DNA from: Sarcocystis neurona | Lineage: Eukaryota; Apicomplexa; Conoidasida; Eucoccidiorida; Sarcocystidae | Reading direction: 5' to 3' | Assembly: GCA_000727475.1 (NCBI GenBank) | Contig: KL647291.1 | Span: 258,457 to 322,456, forward strand | DNA length: 64,000 bases | Shown: positions 55,001-64,000 of the stretch, one piece after another | Numbering within the stretch: the stretch's first letter is position 1 | Layout: every line of letters begins with the position of its first letter | Translations under genes and position numbers: made by a program | Notes under the pieces: generated by a model | Told to the model about the DNA's origin: nothing | The model's input: only the letters and a program-made list of their open reading frames with translations | Database searches by the model: none

Positions 55001-56483
55001 TGCAGTAAACTCCTGTTCAGCACACTCAGGAAGGTCGTAGACTTGCAGGAGGTTAGCGGTGATTTGCTCATACCAGTCGACTAGCGTGCGCTGAAACCTT
55101 GTTTTGTGGAAAAGCATGCATATAGTTGTGCGCTAATGTCTCAGTAGCCCCTAGTGGAACATCCGAGCAGGTAAGCATCGCCCTCGTAGTATGCCCTTTC
55201 TTCGAAAGGCACTGGTGAGCGAACTGCTCTCAGAGCCTCGCGAGCTAAACACTGACTCTGCATCATGCACAAGTGGAAGCATGCAGGAACGTAACTTTCT
55301 TCGTTATAGTGACACCCCGACACATCGATACAATATGCCGTCACTTGTGCCCAAGGAGTCAATGTGCACAAGTCTTCCGACACAACGGCCTGCACCTACG
55401 TGTACAGGTGTCTGTGTGCGGTGTAAGGTTGTGCCTGAAGACGACACTTGTGCAGGCGTAGTGTTGAAGCAACAGGCGCGACTTACGTACAGCGCACCCT
55501 AGTTGAATCCTTTGAATTAGATTATTAGTGTTTCACGGTATATGCACGTTGAGATAGCTAATGTTGCCCCCAGCCTCACCGAGATGCAAGGGGCACATAA
55601 GCAGACGCGGTTCCTGAAAATGATGTGGCATATCGTTAACCACAGAGAGGAGGCGCGTCGCGCGAAGGCAATGCACGCGAAAGCCGCAGAAGAGTGCCGT
55701 CTACGAGCATGCAAAGAAAGATATTACAACCATGAAAAATCTGTGATGATTAGACAACAACAGATGGAAATAAGGAAGAGGCGAGAAGAGGAGCAGGTAA
55801 AAACTTTACGTTGCACGGAAAACAATTTCTCATTCCACGCTGTCGTTGGAGCCCGTTGTTGATACGGTGCTTACTTAAACCACTGTTTCGACTTTTATCT
55901 TGCTGAAGACATTGTACAACTCTTCTCACCTCTATGCTGCTGGAGATATTGTACTCGTACATGACATAACATCTTCCCCCAACGTAGCGAGCTGTTCTGT
56001 AGCTTCACGGTGAGGAGCATGCCAGCTGCTTTCGCGGACAAGAGTTCTATGTTTCAAACTGCTTTGCCAGCACACATGTACCGTCCGCTATTTCGCCGAA
56101 TGTATTTCATTTTTGCGACCACACCGTTCAAAGCGACACAGCTGGAAATTCATCTCCAGTCACCCGGAGTCAAGTCCGTAGTTTCTCTGTGCGTATAGAG
56201 CCCACATCCGCAGTTGAAGAGATGAGCATGCTTTCCTTTTTCTTCACGATTCTTCGTTTGCAAGGACCCCTCTTCATCTCACATACGCAGAACAGTGTGA
56301 ATCGTCAGCTTGCTTCGATTGTTTTTGCCTTCGTCAGCTGCCGTGATATTCTCATATCTTGGATGTACAGTGGGCCTCCCGCAGGACTTGACATGAAATG
56401 TTTCCATCTGATACTGTAGAAATCACCACTGCTTATCCTGTCTCAGTGTCGCTAACTGCTTTGTACATATGCATATATATGTA

Positions 56484-56516
<33 letters not shown>

Positions 56517-58338
56517 GTATACGCACACACGCACACACACACAAAGTTTTGAATCACTTGTGAAAAAGTGGCGTAGTTCAAATTCGACGTACATCTGAGT
56601 AAGGCACTTTAGATGAATGCAATCTCAGTATGCCAGTTGCAACATGTATTTGGTATGTTTACACAGGGCAACAGTGTATGTATGCGTATACTTCTGTATT
56701 TCCTAGTTACTAGGCGTACAGTCCGCAAGCACCCATTACTTGTACGCATATATGTGTATGCACAACTTTAATTGGCGAGTGTACTTCTGAAGGATAGACG
56801 GTTAAAACAAGAAGTTCTGTGTGTCTGGACTCCCGTGTACCACGGACGTCCCGATTTGGCAGAGGAAGAAGGCGCAGAAGACGCAGGAAGAGTACGAGGC
56901 ACGAGTGGCAAAAGAGGAAATGATCAGGGCGCGAACAGAAGCGCTTGTGGCCAAACTCGAGAAAGAAGAAATGGAACTTATCCAACGACTACAGAATACC
57001 CAAGTACCTTCCCCTTACGAGCGCAGCAGTGCTACAAATCCCTCGTAGCGTGGTGACGCGATACGTTTCGTTTTCTGGATCAAGAGTGCACACACGCTCA
57101 GGTGGTTTCCAAGTGCTCAAGCGCTGTGAACATCCACTGCACAAACGTATCGACGGAGGTGGACACGTCACTCCTGAAGAGCTGAATATTAGGGTATCTG
57201 TTTTCTAGTGCGACGGCTCCTTACACACAGACAGTAATTCGCAGTCGGTGCAAATTGTCAGCAATGTTATATTCCCGGCTTCTGATACATATTAAAGACA
57301 CTTTTTGTCACACGACAAAATTTTCTTCGGAAATCCTAAGACCCCGGATGTACCACCATCTAGAGGAGAGTCCAACTCACGGCTTCAGAAGTAGTAGTCA
57401 CTCCGCAGAATGGGAAGTAAACGAGATTGATGAGCAGTTCTGCTTTCGTAAACTCGTGTATACATGTGTATACATGAAGAAATGTCTATCGTCCCCTCGT
57501 CCGCGGTTATGCGTAGAAGTGTGCACATATGAATACGTGGTTTTTAGTCATGTAGACAGGCACAAATTCACGGCATCTGCAGAGGTTTCTCGACACGCGC
57601 TTGCTTACACGCCTGTGTGGTGCACTCTCGAATCACGTCCTGGAGCAGATAATTCAGCGGACGGCCTACCAGCAACTTGACGAAGCTCTCGGGAAAGTTG
57701 CGCCAGCTGGTCCCACGACAAAGGCGAGGGTAAACGAAACAGATATCTGTCGCAAAGGAGTAGGACTTGGACGAAAGTAGTGCCCCAAAACAATCTAGAT
57801 ATTTGTAAGAGGCTGACCGCTTGCCTCGCCGTTAAGCCATAAGTACACGCTATGCGTCGCAGTCGATATTGAAGATGTTGCACAGCGTACGCTTACACTC
57901 TCGTTCAGACGCAGCAAATCTCCTGCTGCGTGCAAACACAGATTCAGCTCCTGAATTTCCAGCTCAAAATATCATACAGCCTGGCAATATCTGACTCTGT
58001 TGCGCCCACAGTGAGGTGTGTGTCTTATCTATAAGATAACACGTCGTTCTTCGCATGTACTGCCAACCGTGCACCCGACGTGTACACGAATGTGCAAATA
58101 CACGTGTGTTCCCCTGAAAAAGCGCGCGCACAGGCGTGAGTGGGTCGTCGTCCCCACTGATACCGTTGCGTCAGAAAGCTACAGGACTTCTCAGTGTTGC
58201 AACTGCGGTGAAGTTACACCCTGTGTCGATGTTAGCGTCGTGGTTGTCCACTTGTTCACCTTCTATCGATGGCGCATGTTGCTGCAGGTTAAGAAAAATA
58301 GTGAAACACTAGCGGATGCGAAAGCCCAACCGCCGTAA
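48953..58338 (+). CDS. Gene E: ten-exon coiled-coil protein
   Basis: Exons 48953-49073, 49741-49875, 50484-50632, 51452-51577, 52894-53001, 53907-54022, 55574-55796, 56863-57003, 57649-57729 and 58288-58338 join in phase at every junction and end at TAA. From 51452 on the product is almost continuous charged alpha-helix of about 280 residues: EEARAWKKIEETRRKAQEL, EQAQQKRDEARTKNEQQR, MIRQQQMEIRKRREEEQ. It closes with a block MELIQRLQNTQ, AYQQLDEAL and a short polar tail. I recall this closing pattern from conserved coiled-coil proteins of apicomplexans and ciliates, probably structural or cytoskeletal; no localisation signal or membrane segment is visible in the well-supported part. The 5' exons are less sure and a start codon has not been identified. 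It lies in the repeat-poor part of the window. Confidence 0.7.
49741..49875 (+). CDS. Gene E exon 2, DPSFQIRTHHEQQMHLQQRQ
   Basis: The core SPQKNEDPSFQIRTHHEQQ, HLQQRQRQQ is convincing. Its left edge is uncertain (gtaaag or the later gtcgttccag acceptor); the donor gtcgag fits the next exon. Confidence 0.45.
50484..50632 (+). CDS. Gene E exon 3, EEEATSLFVQVQEEERPTVV
   Basis: Starts acidic (EEEATSLFVQVQEEERP), then hydrophobic (LPGLLTLLLPLLLRRLKRTL) before the donor gtatgc. The Leu-rich half is unlike the rest of the protein and could be a membrane-binding helix or a sign that the frame is wrong; another frame (LGRFAGTTDTAAATAIAPLE) is also open. Confidence 0.35.
51452..51577 (+). CDS. Gene E exon 4, AAAKDCRKQAELDAQLLANR
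   Basis: Acceptor gatcaactggcag, 42 codons, donor gtgatt; phase 0 at both ends. Reads PTMAEDMRLSLAAAKDCRKQ, AELDAQLLANRIALLK, a clear amphipathic helix. Confidence 0.65.
52387..52698 (+). other. 103-codon ORF inside a gene E intron
   Basis: The frame opens after ccatagatttttgcag and includes TVEDSTTVECSVQKSPNRYC and PQEEDCRFLFGYTGRFLFTT. Gene E phases agree without it. It may be a skipped or alternative exon or chance. Confidence 0.2.
52894..53001 (+). CDS. Gene E exon 5, EEARAWKKIEETRRKAQELQ
   Basis: Acceptor acctgtaacaacag and donor gtacgg bound 36 whole codons of highly charged coiled coil ending RQEQRQQEREE. Confidence 0.75.
53907..54022 (+). CDS. Gene E exon 6, REQAQQKRDEARTKNEQQR
   Basis: Acceptor gagtggtgttgcag and donor gtacaa bound 38 codons plus two bases: AIRERVRQMKEAQSHNLLL, then REQAQQKRDEARTKNEQQR. 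Confidence 0.75.
55574..55796 (+). CDS. Gene E exon 7, QQQMEIRKRREEEQ
   Basis: Acceptor taatgttgcccccag, one leading base, 74 codons, donor gtaaaa. Reads HKQTRFLKMMWHIVNHREEA, RRAKAMHAKAAEECRLRACK, MIRQQQMEIRKRREEEQ. The Trp/His patch MMWHIVNH is the only non-coil element. Confidence 0.75.
56455..56545. repeat. Short TATATG and CA microsatellite in a gene E intron
   Basis: A catatatatgtatatatgt stretch followed by cgcacacacacacaca. One of few microsatellites in the right third of the window. Confidence 0.8.
56863..57003 (+). CDS. Gene E exon 8, KLEKEEMELIQRLQNTQ
   Basis: Acceptor tcccgatttggcag and donor gtacct bound 47 whole codons: KKAQKTQEEYEARVAKEEMI, RARTEALVAKLEKEEMELI, QRLQNTQ. The ELIQRLQNTQ end is the most family-specific part of the gene. 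Confidence 0.8.
57649..57729 (+). CDS. Gene E exon 9, IIQRTAYQQLDEALGKVA
   Basis: Acceptor cacgtcctggagcag and donor gtaaac bound 27 whole codons, IIQRTAYQQLDEALGKVA then PAGPTTKAR. It continues the helix of exon 8 in the same phase. Confidence 0.75.
58288..58338 (+). CDS. Gene E terminal exon, VKKNSETLADAKAQPP
   Basis: Acceptor gcgcatgttgctgcag then VKKNSETLADAKAQPP and TAA. Phase 0 agrees with exon 9. A rival terminal exon in the same phase (LARVSSSREVQSASGDSF, 62180-62247, after a good acceptor) is too distant to prefer. Confidence 0.6.
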   Translation, partial: VKKNSETLADAKAQPP

Positions 58339-58625
58339 AATAGGAAGTATTCCGTACTGGGCGACCTTCGGGTTACTAAGAGTCTCCAACCAGTACAAAC
58401 GAGAACCTCCTCTTCATCACAAGCACCCACGTCTTCTCCAGAATAGTCTTGACAGATCAATTGAGTACAAACGAGAATTCTTCGTTTGAATACTGTACCT
58501 GCTTCCTTGCCAAAGCAGCAATGATTTAGTGCATACATCTGTCGTCACTTTTCAGACGTGGGTAAGTCGTGGTTTTATTTCTTCACTTTCAAACGCCCTC
58601 TTCGTAGATTGGCCCCAGTTTTGTC

Positions 58626-58881
58626 ACCGACGTGAGTAAGTGTAACCGCCTGCTTCGATCGACATTGAATTAGCCTCAGGCGGCCGGCTCGCGTTTGGCC
58701 TTATCATGTGTACTCCTCCTTCATTCTGGTACGTCCACGAAATTCCGTCTTTCTCCGTATACTGGCGAACCAGCAGGCGGAATGGCACGCCCTCCTGCAA
58801 TGCCGCTCCTGCATAGATGCAGTCTAGAACCTCTCTCCGTAGACGTTTGTGTTCAGTAGAGTGATGCAGGCGCTGCTGCAT
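58626..58881 (-). CDS. Gene G exon, LLVRQYTEKDGISWTYQNEG
   Basis: A minus-strand frame of about 85 codons with natural composition: TEHKRLRREVLDCIYAGAAL, LLVRQYTEKDGISWTYQNEG, SRPPEANSMSIEAGGYTYS. It begins after ccagtatgcag and ends at either a gtgaca donor or the TGA just past it. A minus-strand continuation may exist at 58538-58380 (CDEEEVLVCTGWRLLVTRRS), but the phases were not reconciled. It overlaps no gene E exon and would be tail-to-tail with it. Product unknown. Confidence 0.45.
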
Positions 58882-58899
58882 ACTGGTGGTTTACATATG

Positions 58900-61800
58900 T
58901 GAAGAGGTCAGATACATTCTATGTTTATGTACCAATTACAGTGATCTGTCACGCTAGGGGACATTAATTTTGCGATTCACAAGACAGAGGTACACTTTCT
59001 AAGAATAGCGTCTCGTTGGAAAAAATATTTTAGATGATGGTAACGTGACTCTACCCCACTTGTGACGCTTCGACGCGAGCGTCCTAAGTTGTCTACTGTA
59101 ACTTTGATTATAGTCAATGAATTCATTTTTCCTGTACCCTTATACCCAAGTCACGTACCGCTGATACGCTTGTAGTTTTTTACACACATGTAACGCGTGC
59201 GTATGCGTGTGTGCGACGCTGCGTGCCTTGTGTCCCATGCAGAGTGACTACGCCTATAAATTAATTGATCCGGTGCACGCGTGTCTAGTCCTTGCAATAC
59301 TAGTGGAGTACGTTGAGAGTTTTGTAGATTTGGAACGACAAAACTGTGTACCCGAGAAAACTTGTACGATGGAAAATGTGCTCGTGGTACCTTGAAGACA
59401 GGGAGACGGTGACAACCGCACTCGTTTGGGTAAATTTTAAGCAGACAGACGAAGACGCAGCGTCACGCTGCCCCGCTCCTTTTTCAACAGTGCAACCGAA
59501 CTTCTCCTGGAAGCGCCGTCGCTGCTACTTTCACTGGCTCTTAAAGCTGGTGTGCGTAAATATACTTGCATTCCTGTGAGTATGTAGGTTTACGCACGAA
59601 TACGGAGGATACGCACACATGCCTGGAAGTTTTAATAAACCAGTGTGCTACGGAGTCCGCCGGTTGATGTTTTGTAGTCCAGCGGGCAGAACAACAGTAT
59701 CGACGGAGTGCATCATCATCTGGTCCGTCACGTATCTCAAATTGGCACACCTACCCGTGTGTTTGCCCATCACAAGTCGCTGCATGGCTGTTGCCACCAC
59801 CCTGAATAAAACGTAGCAGTTCTTTCTCCTCCTTCTCCTCCTCCTAATTTTCACCATCATCATTTACGTCTTGCCGCCGCATGTGGCAGAGACGTAGAGA
59901 AGCGCTTATGTTTAACTGGAGATGAACACGTCCGCACTGTAGCGCGGTGTAGCACTCAACCTACTACACGTCTTTCTGCAAAGCGGATACGCAGCCCGGA
60001 GTCACCACTGGAACTGACTGATACGAGCGCAATGGATGCATGTAATCCGCTGGATATGCGAGGGCATAGAATGAAGGTCCCCGCAAGGGTGTCACGGGAT
60101 CTAGAGCTGCCAAGTAGCAGTATTGTAGTTTTAGTCGGTGGGGACGACTGCGCTTCATGCAAGAGACGCGTACTCGCCAGTGTATCATTCGGTACAGTGG
60201 CGTGTGCAGCGTTACTATGAGCCCTCTGCAGCAGACTGAATACAGTGTCTGTGTTAGTCTCGCACTGCAGGATGACCAAGCGGCTCCGGTATCTCTGCGA
60301 GATTTTGTAAATGTATGTAGGTGAATGTAAACGGATAAACGGCGGTGCTCTTTGCCGAGCTGCGTACAAAAATGTACAGAACATTATATGCTGCACCATA
60401 GCACACTGATGGATACGGCAAAATGGATTCAATGAAGTGTCTGAGACGATACATGCGGGCAAAATGAATGTGTTGGTGTCTTTCATTTCCCCACTGCACA
60501 AGGTGCGTCGTCAGTGGAAGACACCTTGATCATTGAGAAGGGCCGCAGTATGACACGGAATTTAGTGCAGTTTCTATCATTTCTATCCATGTATTACTCC
60601 CCTTTGAGAGATGCTCCCTCGAATCTCAACACTATCTTTAAGCGGAAAAAAAGATATAGCCACAACAGTGTGTGCGGGGACACGCTCTTAGAAGACTCGC
60701 GGACTCGCATCAAAATTCTCCCGTGGAGGAAAGACACGTCCGCGAAAGTTGTATCACTAGAGACAAACTAAAGAATGCTTCTGCATCCATCACTGATTAA
60801 ATCAGATGAAAAAGCATACTCAACTGGTTCCGGCGCTCTCCAGTGTGTCAGCGCTTACGTGTCAGTGAGTAGGACGGACGACAAGGTAACACTGAAATAT
60901 TGTTATCACGTGTTCACTGGGCACCAATATTGAGCAGCACGCGGTCCGCTCAAAACTGGCGGGTGGCCCGGGAGCTAGTTGCCGAGGTCGTAACTGACCA
61001 CGAACAGAAAACACAAGTGCCCAGCAAAGGCGCCGTGGGCCAAGCGTCCCTCGTACCCGCACTTGTCTCTGCTTTGTGACCATGGACTTTTCTGGTGGAG
61101 CTGGTGTACAGCACGTAGCCGCACCTGATCACTCGTACGCGTAAAAATGCTTGTGCAGGGTGGCAGCTGCGTTGCAACAAATACTACATTTGAGGATACC
61201 ACGAGCCAGCAGGGCCATCTTACACGTGTACTTCACGCACACGTCGGGAGTACATTCCAAAGCACAGGTACGCCTTCCTTGAGTGATTCACATGAGGATT
61301 AGTTAACGTAGCAATGGTGGAACCAGTGGCAGCAATGATGACACGACCCCCACTGGGACCAGGAATAGTATCGATGCACGTCTGTGTGTGTTCGAATTGG
61401 GACGGACTCCTTCCGACGCGACCGCTGAGATAAACCCAGACCACGCTGGAAGCACCACGAGGCACCAGGAAGAGCCTTTCCACTACGGACACAAAAAGAG
61501 TGGCAGACGCAGTCCTCTGCAAAGATGCTCTAGCACGATACTCAATACACACAGTGTTCTTCCGAGCTGGTCGCCCACGTGTCATTGCACTTCTCGGAAT
61601 TCTTCAAAAGTGTGGAAAATACAGTGCTTGGAGATCTTTTTGCTCATGTCAGGTACCAAGTCGAAAAAGCGCGGATAAATACGTCAGTGTGCTCACACGC
61701 TCTCGCCAAACTTGGGTAGCGCGTCAATATGCCTAAATAGTGAAGTTATCATTTCCGTGACAAAATTGTTTGGCGCAGCCTACGCAGGACGTCTTGGCTG

Positions 61801-62766
61801 TCTCTACCAGGAAGAGCCGCTTCCAGCGGGGAACACGGCAACCTTTTGTTTGAAGACCTTGAGTCCGTTTTAGCAGTGATTTCCGCAAGTCACGCAGCAC
61901 AACCAACACAGGGCAGACAGCACAAACGATGCAGACGTGTGCGGCAGGCAGCTACCACGAATCTGAATTGGCGCGCGCAAACCAATTAGTCGTCGCCGCA
62001 CAGCTATTTCCCACTGAAAGAGGGACGTGCAGACGTATACGTACACACATATATGTATATGTACGTATCGCGATGTACTGTCGCACATCCGTACCTCACC
62101 AAGAGGAGGAGGTGTAGACGTGTATATATGTATGTGTGCGTAGTTATAACGAATGTATGTTTACCCGTCTTGCCACAGTTGGCACGCGTTTCGTCGTCCA
62201 GAGAAGTCCAATCAGCTTCCGGCGACTCCTTTCGTCGCGCTCATTAAGACGAAGCGATTTAGAAAACGAGAAACGTGCATCGGCAGACTGAGGCGCTGTC
62301 AAGCAAAAACAGGTGGATGCACGAAGGGCGCTACCTCAGCACACCAGTGTGCAGGTGCACGTGTACTTGCATATCTTCGGTTACCTACATACACGGGGAA
62401 TCACACGTGGTCACACAGCACTGTGTCTAAAACAACAAGTCGCCGGACAGGCGTTACGTTTATCACGTCTACGCGCGTATATGCGGGCGTAGACGTGAAG
62501 CACCCACTTCTGCGCCCTCATTTCCATCCAACGAGGTTACATCTGATGATGGGGGCTCACCATTCATCTTCATAAGTAAATGTATACGAATATATTCGGA
62601 GATATATACATACGTACATATATATAGAGAGAGGGACAGATGGAGGCATGTATTTACACGCTTGCGCGCCCACCACGCCGCGCGTACATCACACCACACA
62701 CAGATACACATTTATCCGAGTGGATACATATTTCCATATATGTAGGGGTGTAGCCTGAAGGTGGTA
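58900..62766. other. Region without a resolved gene
   Basis: Several isolated ORFs of 70-180 codons but no chain. Notable ones: plus 59241-59395 after cccatgcag (SDYAYKLIDPVHACLVLAIL), plus 59346-59579 in another frame (LEDRETVTTALVWVNFKQTD), minus 60501-59956 (181 codons), plus 60514-60771 (MEDTLIIEKGRSMTRNLVQF). The first two overlap and could be a frameshifted or intron-split pair. A TATATG/GTGC microsatellite lies near 62040-62160 and 62580-62640. Confidence 0.3.
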
Positions 62767-63075
62767 CTAGAGTGTGTTGTTGAATCCTTCACGACGCAGC
62801 GGCAGCAAGTAGAGGATATCCCAGCCGAACGAGCGCAGCACTCGCTCCCTGAAGACACCGACAAGCAGCCATACAAGTGAGGCAAGCTGCAGATAAGCGA
62901 CGAATTCTAGGAGGCGGTAACCTTCATAATAACAGTGCGTCTTCGCTGCATTTGTACTTGAACGCCAGCACGCTGGTGCGATACTTTTAATAGACCGGCT
63001 AGACAATCTTCTTTGCCATAGACGCAAACAAGATATACACGTCCGGCGTCTTTGGAATCTTGTACAAACTGCTCA
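62767..63075 (-). CDS. Gene F 3' part, possible membrane segment
   Basis: The last coding piece ends at TAG 62767-62769 and reads LLEFVAYLQLASLVWLLVGV, FRERVLRSFGWDILYLLPLR, REGFNNTL: one likely membrane-spanning helix followed by basic residues. Upstream, a strong acceptor (gtccgggtgtgtcacag, before 63075) opens frames EQFVQDSKDAGRVYLVCVYG and SSLYKIPKTPDVYILFASMA; the first is in phase with the exon at 63655-64000. Joining it to the terminal piece requires either a 35-base intron (62921-62887) or an unseen splice. Product unknown. Confidence 0.4.
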
Positions 63076-63192
63076 CTGTGACACACCCGGACACACAAGT
63101 ACACGTATGCGTAGTGATTACACACATCTGCGTGTACAGCAATTTTAGCGGCTACACCCGTTGTGTGTACCTAGAGTGTCTGTGTTTTTAAG

Positions 63193-63265
63193 GGCAGCAC
63201 AGAACTTCGCTTGAAACGTCGCCTCTTCGAGAAGATAAACAAAATTTGCTTCCTGAACAGCAAGA
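63193..63265 (+). other. Alternative plus-strand exon-like piece
   Basis: Acceptor gtctgtgtttttaag and donor gtgagg bound ELRLKRRLFEKINKICFLNS. It conflicts with an intron of gene F on the other strand, not with its exons, so a plus-strand gene remains possible. Confidence 0.25.
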
Positions 63266-63654
63266 GTGAGGAAACACATACAGTCACGTTTCCTCACGGG
63301 CACTCTCTACTACTGAAGTCTCTGGCTGGATGTGCGCGGACGTTCGTCTCGCCTGCACTATCCAACAGTATATGGAGCTACTCGAAAAGACGTTTTCCTT
63401 CATTATCGTCCGCAGCCGCAGAGACGTGTATTCCTACGAGCGCAGGCTGTAGGCTCCTACGGGATCCGCTTAATTAGGTATGAATTTGGACTCGTGCCGA
63501 AACCATTCTGACCCCACAACTGCAGACGCCAGGCGCAAGCATTTGCTCGGTCTAAGGCTTGCCGCAGCTGCTTCCGCATGTGCCCTTTTAGTCGAAAAGC
63601 ATTTTTGCAAATAAACAGGCAACGAACAAGCAGCAATACACCAGCGGTCGTCCT

Positions 63655-64000
63655 TTACCGCATGCGTTCGTAGGGAGAGAGACGCCAACCAAGGCGCTCC
63701 AGATCTTCTCTGCGCATCACAGTACGTCGTCTCGGAGTCTTAACTTCTTCCGGCCCCTCCCCTCCTTTCGTTTTTCCTTCGCCATTGCTGCTCCTGTGAA
63801 TCCTCTCCCGTGCGGGGAGGCAAAACTCTGTCAGCAGCAACGCTCGTAGCAGCTGACGAGAGCGGCCTTCTTCTCTGCTGATGTATTCTTCATATTCGCG
63901 ATCCTCTTCTGCACCAAGTGACTGTTCAGCCTCTACGTATTGCTCCGTCTGCATCCGTGGGTGGTTGATCCGCTGTTCGTGTTGTCGACCCCGTCGCTGC
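63655..64000 (-). CDS. Gene F exon, acidic-basic protein (5' partial)
   Basis: Open from the window edge on the minus strand. Reads QRRGRQHEQRINHPRMQTEQ, an acidic helix AEEDREYEEYISREEGRSR, RALLLTEFCLPARERIHRS, a Gly/Lys/Glu-rich linker, and RRTVMRREDLERLGWRLSP, YERMR. It ends either at TAA or, two bases earlier, at a gtaaag donor; the donor reading matches the phase of the acceptor at 63075. The charge pattern separates it clearly from other frames. Family not recognised. Confidence 0.6.
   Translation of the reverse strand, partial: QRRGRQHEQRINHPRMQTEQYVEAEQSLGAEEDREYEEYISREEGRSRQLLRALLLTEFCLPARERIHRSSNGEGKTKGGEGPEEVKTPRRRTVMRREDLERLGWRLSPYERMR

Noticed and set aside
59956..60501. 181-codon minus-strand ORF
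   Set aside because: No splice sites, no recognisable motif and no matching neighbours. Kept only as a mention in the unresolved region.
62180..62247. Terminal exon LARVSSSREVQSASGDSF in phase with gene E exon 9
   Set aside because: It has a good acceptor and correct phase but lies 4.4 kb away, while 58288-58338 satisfies the same conditions after a 558-base intron.
1..64000. tRNA, rRNA, telomeric repeats, transposases, CRISPR arrays
   Set aside because: I looked for cloverleaf-like patterns, TTTAGGG/AAACCCT runs, reverse transcriptase or transposase motifs and regular spacers, and found none that stand up by eye.

Overview
The window looks like nuclear DNA of an intron-rich protist. A coccidian apicomplexan of the Eimeria type is the best guess. 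The evidence is indirect: many short exons bounded by GT/AG, reading frames rich in CAG/GCA-coded glutamine and alanine, and abrupt changes between repeat-laden and nearly repeat-free DNA. I see no bacterial operons, ribosome-binding sites, tRNA, rRNA, CRISPR, transposase or telomere-type (TTTAGGG) arrays. All gene models were built by eye by matching splice signals and codon phase across exons, so single exon edges may be off by a few codons and some exons are probably missing.

Layout. 1-22684 (+): a chain of short, mostly phase-compatible exons that may be one very long gene of unknown function, cut at its 5' side by the window edge. Its introns are filled with TGTA, CATA, TA, CA and TAG microsatellites and several tandem minisatellites. 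22685-27951: no convincing gene. 39249-27952 (-): a ten-exon gene model encoding a charged, mostly helical protein that may end in a 781-residue Gln-rich tail. 38500-40000 also carries a dispersed repeat pair and palindromic units. 43072-41819 (-): an intronless, very Gln-rich ORF with its own ATG. 48953-58338 (+): a second coiled-coil gene, ten exons in phase from start to stop, the best-supported model in the window. 58881-58626 (-) and 64000-62767 (-): further partial genes.

The two coiled-coil genes, on opposite strands, carry similar short motifs (Phe followed by Ala-x-x-Arg-Arg, then Gln) and may belong to one family of alveolate coiled-coil proteins. No biochemical pathway can be assigned. 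The most unusual local structure is at 8112-8520, where an exon end together with its 5' splice site appears to have been amplified into a five-copy tandem array.
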